DNA of 64,000 bases from Propionibacteriales bacterium (GTDB lineage: Bacteria; Actinomycetota; Actinomycetes; Propionibacteriales; Nocardioidaceae): assembly GCA_026392465.1 (NCBI GenBank), contig JAPLCA010000030.1, positions 248,001 to 312,000 of the forward strand, written 5' to 3'. Below the pieces are notes generated by a model. It did no database searches. It saw nothing but the letters and a program-made list of their open reading frames with translations, and was not told the DNA's origin. The translations under genes and the position numbers were made by a program. Position 1 is the stretch's first letter, and every line of letters begins with the position of its first letter. Shown in pieces: positions 60,235 through 64,000 of this stretch.

Positions 60235-61917
60235 ATGATCTCGAGCACCACCACGCCCGCCTCCCGTCCGGCCCGCCGCCGTCGCGGTGAGGGTCAGTGG
60301 GCGCTGGGCTACCGCGAGCCGCTCAACGCGAACGAGCAGTCCAAGAAGGACGACAACCCGCTCAACGTGCGCGCCCGCATCGAGAACATCTACGCGCACC
60401 GCGGCTTCGACAGCATCGACCCCGGCGACCTGCGTGGACGCTTCCGCTGGTGGGGCCTGTACACGCAGCGCAAGGCGGGCATCGACGGCGGCAAGACGGC
60501 GACGCTCGAGCCGGAGGAGCTCGACGACCGCTACTTCATGCTCCGCGTGCGGATCGACGGCGGACAGCTCAACCTCGCGCAGCTGCGCACCATCGCCGAC
60601 ATCTCCGTGGAACACGCGCGCGACACCGCTGACCTGACGGACCGGCAGAACGTGCAGTATCACTGGATCGACGTGCGTGACATGCCCACGATCTGGGAGC
60701 GGCTCGAGGGTGTCGGGCTGTCCACGCAGGAGGCCTGCGGCGACTGCCCGCGCGTCATCCTCGGCTCCCCCGTCGCGGGGATCAGCGCCGAGGAGATCAT
60801 CGACGCCCGGCCGGCGATCGACGCCATCGAGAGCCGCTACATCGGCGACCGTGCCTTCTCGAACCTGCCGCGCAAGTTCAAGTCGGCGATCAGCGGGCAC
60901 CCCGGCCACGACGTCGTCCCGCAGATCAACGACATCGCGTTCATCGGCGCCGAGCACCCCGAGCACGGGCCGGGCTTCGACCTCTGGGTCGGCGGAGGCC
61001 TGTCCACCAACCCCATGCTCGCCCAGCGGGTCGGGGTCTGGGTCCCGATCGACGAGGTGCCCGAGGTCTGGGAGGGCGTCGTCAGCATCTTCCGCGACTA
61101 CGGCTACCGCCGGCTCCGCTCCCGCGCCCGCCTCAAGTTCCTGGTGGCTGACTGGGGCATCGAGAAGTTCCGGGAGGTGCTCGAGAACGAGTACCTCGAG
61201 CGCACCCTCGTCGACCTCGACGCCCCCGACGTGCCGACCACGCCCGTCGACCACGTCGGCGTGCACCGCCAGACCGACGGCCGCTACTACGTCGGCGTCG
61301 CCGCGACGGTGGGTCGCATCTCCGGCACGCTGCTGAACCAGGTGGCCGACGTCGTCGAGGCGCACGGCTCCGACCGCGTCGCGACCACGCCCATGCAGAA
61401 GCTCGTCGTGCTCGACGTCGAGGAGGACCGCGTCGAGTCGCTCGTCGAGGCGCTGGCCGAGCTCGGTCTGCACGCGCGGCCGTCGCAGTGGCGTCGCAAC
61501 ACGATGGCCTGCACCGGCATCGAGTACTGCAAGCTCGCCATCGTCGAGACCAAGGCTCGGGCCGCCCAGCTGATCGGCGAGCTGGAGGAGCGTGTCCCCG
61601 AGCTCGACACCCCGATCACGGTCAACGTCAACGGCTGCCCGAACTCGTGCGCCCGCATCCAGACGGCCGACATCGGCCTCAAGGGGCAGCTCGTGCTCGA
61701 CGAGGACGGCAACCAGGTGGAGGGCTTCCAGGTGCACCTCGGCGGCGCCCTCGGGCTCGACGCCGGGTTCGGCCGCAAGCTCCGCGCCCACAAGGTGACC
61801 GGCGACCAGCTGCCCGACTACGTCGAGAAGCTGTCGCGCACGTTCCTGGAGCAGCGCGACGAGGACGAGTCGTTCGCGCAGTGGGTCGCCCGCGCCGACG
61901 AGGCGGTGCTGCGATGA
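60235..61917 (+). CDS. sirA: Ferredoxin-dependent sulfite reductase
   Basis: 560 residues from ATG 60235. Siroheme/4Fe-4S reductase: TDRQNVQYHWIDVRDMPTIW, two ferredoxin-like half domains, and the cluster ligands Cys426 and Cys432 (CTGIEYC) and Cys468 and Cys472 (NGCPNSC). Reduces sulfite to sulfide for cysteine synthesis. GAGGA precedes the ATG. The close relative nitrite reductase cannot be fully excluded, but the leader peptide and the downstream sirohydrochlorin chelatase support sulfite. Confidence 0.9.
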   Translation: MISSTTTPASRPARRRRGEGQWALGYREPLNANEQSKKDDNPLNVRARIENIYAHRGFDSIDPGDLRGRFRWWGLYTQRKAGIDGGKTATLEPEELDDRYFMLRVRIDGGQLNLAQLRTIADISVEHARDTADLTDRQNVQYHWIDVRDMPTIWERLEGVGLSTQEACGDCPRVILGSPVAGISAEEIIDARPAIDAIESRYIGDRAFSNLPRKFKSAISGHPGHDVVPQINDIAFIGAEHPEHGPGFDLWVGGGLSTNPMLAQRVGVWVPIDEVPEVWEGVVSIFRDYGYRRLRSRARLKFLVADWGIEKFREVLENEYLERTLVDLDAPDVPTTPVDHVGVHRQTDGRYYVGVAATVGRISGTLLNQVADVVEAHGSDRVATTPMQKLVVLDVEEDRVESLVEALAELGLHARPSQWRRNTMACTGIEYCKLAIVETKARAAQLIGELEERVPELDTPITVNVNGCPNSCARIQTADIGLKGQLVLDEDGNQVEGFQVHLGGALGLDAGFGRKLRAHKVTGDQLPDYVEKLSRTFLEQRDEDESFAQWVARADEAVLR

Positions 61918-61997
61918 GTGAGCGCCAGCGAACGAACCGACGGACCGTCATCGCAGCACCTTCGTACCGTGCCCTTCCCACGGAGGTGCCGCGATGA
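61914..61997 (+). CDS. 27-codon ORF bridging sulfite reductase and the zinc-ribbon gene
   Basis: Encodes MSERQRTNRRTVIAAPSYR, then ALPTEVPR. Its ATG overlaps the sulfite reductase stop (ATGA) and its TGA overlaps the next start (ATGA). This occupies a place where cysH is often found in related operons. It may be a coupling ORF or a scar; the coding case is weak. Confidence 0.35.
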   Translation: MSERQRTNRRTVIAAPSYRALPTEVPR

Positions 61998-62191
61998 GGG
62001 CGACGCCGTTCCACTGCCCGTACTGCGCCGACGAGGACCTGCGTCCTCACGGGGAGACGCATGGCGAGTGGGAGTGTCGCGCCTGTCAGCGGGCCTTCCG
62101 CCTCGGATTCATCGGGATCCTCTCCCCCACGACCACCACCCCCGGCACCACACCCAGCACCACCGACCCCTCTGGAAGGAGGACAGCATGA
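61994..62191 (+). CDS. Small zinc-ribbon protein of the sulfite reductase operon
   Basis: 65 residues. HCPYCADEDLRP and GEWECRACQRAFRLGF form a two-knuckle zinc ribbon (CxxC ... CxxC), then a Thr/Pro tail. The same small protein accompanies sulfite reductase in mycobacteria and other actinobacteria, role unknown. GGAGGT precedes the ATG, and the stop overlaps the chelatase start (ATGA). Confidence 0.85.
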   Translation: MRATPFHCPYCADEDLRPHGETHGEWECRACQRAFRLGFIGILSPTTTTPGTTPSTTDPSGRRTA

Positions 62192-62946
62192 CTGCACCAG
62201 CGTTGATCGCCCTGGCGCACGGCAGCCGCGACCCGCGGTCCGCCGAGACCATCACTGCCCTGACGGAGCGCGTGGCGTGCATGCGTCCCGACCTCCGGGT
62301 GGCCACCGCGTTCCTCGACCACTCCGAGCCCGACCTCGACGCCGTGGTCGACCGCCTGGTCGCCGAGGGGCACAGCGAGATCGTCCTCGTCCCCCTCCTG
62401 CTCACCGAGGCGTACCACGCGAAGGTCGACGTGCCGGAGGCCGCGAAGGCGGCCCGCGCCCGGCACGAGGGCCTGCAGATCGAGGTGACCGACGTGCTCG
62501 GCATCGAGAACGCGTTCTTCCACGTCCTCGACCGTCGACTGCGCGAGGTGCTGCGCGAGAAGCGGGTCCGCGAGCTCGACGCGCTGGTGCTCGCGGGTGC
62601 CGGCTCGTCCGACGCGGTCGCGAACGCCACCATCGCCCGGGCCGCCCGGGCGTGGGGTGCGCACCACAAGCTGCCGACGATCGCGGCGTTCGCGTCGAGC
62701 GCGCCGCCCGCCGCGGGCGAGGCCGTGCGGGCGCACCGCGCGGACGGACGTCGCAACATCGCGGTCGGTCAGCTCATGCTCGCGCCGGGCTTCCTGCCCG
62801 ACCGGGTCAAGGAGCTGGCGTACGAGGCCGGAGCCGTCGCGGTCGCCGAGCCGCTGGGCGTGTCCGACGAGGTGGCCGAGGTCATCCTCGCCCGCTACGC
62901 GGTCGGGGCCGTCGAGCTGGTCTCGCTCGACGCGCTCTTCGCCTGA
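62188..62946 (+). CDS. Sirohydrochlorin chelatase (CbiX/SirB-like)
   Basis: 252 residues, two tandem CbiX halves. The N-terminal metal-binding histidine is in LIALAHGSRDPRSAETI and a second in LLLTEAYHAKVDVPEA; the C-terminal half starts LDALVLAGAGSSDAVAN. Inserts iron into sirohydrochlorin to make the siroheme required by the sulfite reductase two genes upstream. AGGAGG precedes the ATG. Confidence 0.92.
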   Translation: MTAPALIALAHGSRDPRSAETITALTERVACMRPDLRVATAFLDHSEPDLDAVVDRLVAEGHSEIVLVPLLLTEAYHAKVDVPEAAKAARARHEGLQIEVTDVLGIENAFFHVLDRRLREVLREKRVRELDALVLAGAGSSDAVANATIARAARAWGAHHKLPTIAAFASSAPPAAGEAVRAHRADGRRNIAVGQLMLAPGFLPDRVKELAYEAGAVAVAEPLGVSDEVAEVILARYAVGAVELVSLDALFA

Positions 62947-63020
62947 GCACGACCCCGCACGACCCGCGGCCGGACCATCCGCCGCACCTGGCCCGCACCC
63001 CGGGGACTAGCGTTCCCCGG

Positions 63021-64000
63021 GTGCGGGCCTGGTCGCGTCTCGGGATCTTCGTCGTCGTCGCGTCGACGGCGCTGGTCCTCGCCCGGGTGCCGTCGGCTCT
63101 GCTCTTCGGCGGGCTGCTGGGTGCCCTGGCCTACGCGCTGCTCGCACCGGGGCGGCTCGCTCCCCGAGCCCTCGACGCGCCCCGCTGGGTGTCGCTCGCC
63201 GGGCAGGGCGTCGTGGGGACGATCGTCGGGGCGTCCGTCGACTGGGGGACGTTCACGTCGCTGGGCTGGTCGTGGCCCGTGGTGGTGGCGGTCTCGGCGT
63301 CGACGATCGTCGTGAGCGTCCTGGCCGGACAGCTGCTGCGCCTGCACCGGGACGTGACGCCGGTGACGGCGGCCTTCGCCTCGATCGCCGGCGGGGCGTC
63401 GGGCATGACGGCCCTCTCGCGTGACCTCGGCGCCGACGACCGGGTCGTGACGGTGCTGCAGTACCTGCGCGTGCTGGTGGTGCTGTTCAGCCTGCCGCTC
63501 GTGGTCGGCCTGGTCTTCCACGAGCGCGGTGGGGCAGCCTCCGGTGGGTTCGTCCTCGGCAGCGGACGCGACCTGCTGTACTGCGCCGTGGCGGTCGGGT
63601 CAGGACTGCTGCTGGGCCGCGTCGCGCACCTGCCGTCGCCGGCCATCCTCGGCCCGGTGGTCACCGCGGCGGCACTGCACGCCGTGCCGGGGTTCACCGA
63701 CGCCGTGGTGCCGACCTGGGTGGAGGGCCTCGGCTACCTGGCGATCGGTCTCCAGGTCGGGCTGCGGTTCACGCTCGACAGCCTGCGGTCGATCGCACGG
63801 ATGCTCCCGACCGCTGCCGTCTCCATCGCGCTCACCATGGTGACGTGCGCGGGGCTGGGCCTCGCCCTCGCCTCGGCGACCGGGACGAGCCGGCTCGACG
63901 CGTACCTGGCGACGACGCCCGGTGGTCTCTACGCCGTGCTCGCGACGTCGACCTCCACCGGCGGCAACGTCACCTTCGTGACGGCCGTGCAGCTGCTCCG
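63021..64000 (+). CDS. AbrB-family transporter (right end truncated by the window)
   Basis: 326 codons are visible from GTG 63021; the gene runs off the right edge. Many membrane helices in two AbrB repeats: GQGVVGTIVGASVDW, FASIAGGASGMTALSRDLGA, VVLFSLPLVVGLVF, AIGLQVGLRFTLDSL, ATTPGGLYAVLATST. The family (also AmoA/YjgG-like) has few characterised members and is presumed to transport small molecules. Leaderless: TAGCGT, 7 nt, GTG. Confidence 0.85.
   Translation, partial: MRAWSRLGIFVVVASTALVLARVPSALLFGGLLGALAYALLAPGRLAPRALDAPRWVSLAGQGVVGTIVGASVDWGTFTSLGWSWPVVVAVSASTIVVSVLAGQLLRLHRDVTPVTAAFASIAGGASGMTALSRDLGADDRVVTVLQYLRVLVVLFSLPLVVGLVFHERGGAASGGFVLGSGRDLLYCAVAVGSGLLLGRVAHLPSPAILGPVVTAAALHAVPGFTDAVVPTWVEGLGYLAIGLQVGLRFTLDSLRSIARMLPTAAVSIALTMVTCAGLGLALASATGTSRLDAYLATTPGGLYAVLATSTSTGGNVTFVTAVQLL

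Overview
This window is a GC-rich (about 70 %) actinobacterial chromosome segment. The backbone order thrS - HIT - pgsA - pdxS - pdxT - yebC - ruvCAB - yajC-secDF - apt - relA - metallo-hydrolase - hisS - aspS - rarA, all on the minus strand, is the block known from Mycobacterium (roughly Rv2614c to Rv2559c) and most Actinobacteria. Gene content, including DUF349, DUF695, DUF5994 and DUF4333 proteins, suggests Propionibacteriales such as Nocardioidaceae (an Aeromicrobium- or Nocardioides-like organism). This placement is inference. No phage, transposase, CRISPR array or rRNA gene was seen.

Layout. 1-10.8 kb: a partial membrane protein, rarA, a DUF695 protein, a small monooxygenase-fold protein, aspS-hisS-metallo-hydrolase, a DUF349 protein and a PhoD-type phosphatase. 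11.7-18.1 kb: a five-gene plus-strand operon joining a partner-switching module (GAF-SpoIIE phosphatase, STAS antagonist, RsbW-like kinase) to a cellulose-synthase-like GT2 and a GH26-like/OpgC-like fusion. It is probably a regulated exopolysaccharide system. 18.2-29.3 kb: relA, apt, secDF-yajC, ruvBAC, yebC, pdxT. 29.6-33.9 kb: a five-gene surface-protein cassette with two SipW-type signal peptidases, SipW-type substrates and an LPXTG protein, sitting between pdxT and pdxS. 34.1-43.4 kb: pdxS, a ferredoxin-ferredoxin reductase fusion with an AurF-like diiron oxygenase, pgsA, HIT, an unknown secreted protein, thrS. 43.5-53.6 kb: an amino acid or amine catabolic cluster, then a GMC oxidoreductase/TetR/Baeyer-Villiger monooxygenase/acetoacetate decarboxylase-like cluster. 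53.6-64 kb: four tRNAs, a PabC-like enzyme, small lipoproteins and membrane proteins, and a sulfite reductase operon headed by a leader peptide.

Two genome-scale patterns stand out. First, four copies of a roughly 0.4-0.8 kb highly palindromic interspersed element lie between genes (about 0.56, 10.9, 27.2 and 37.9 kb). The long copies have outer arrays of 31-32 bp units facing each other, inverted arms and up to three internal near-perfect hairpins. At least one arm change is compensated in the partner arm. All four lie next to departures from the conserved gene order. I do not recognise this family. Second, most transcription units begin with a TANNNT hexamer 6-7 nt before an ATG or GTG start, with no ribosome binding site, so leaderless mRNA appears to be the default here. 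This pattern was also used to choose start codons.

The best candidates for undescribed biology are the palindromic repeat family, the partner-switch/GT2/GH26-OpgC operon, and the SipW-type cassette with a peptidase fused to a substrate-like secreted domain.
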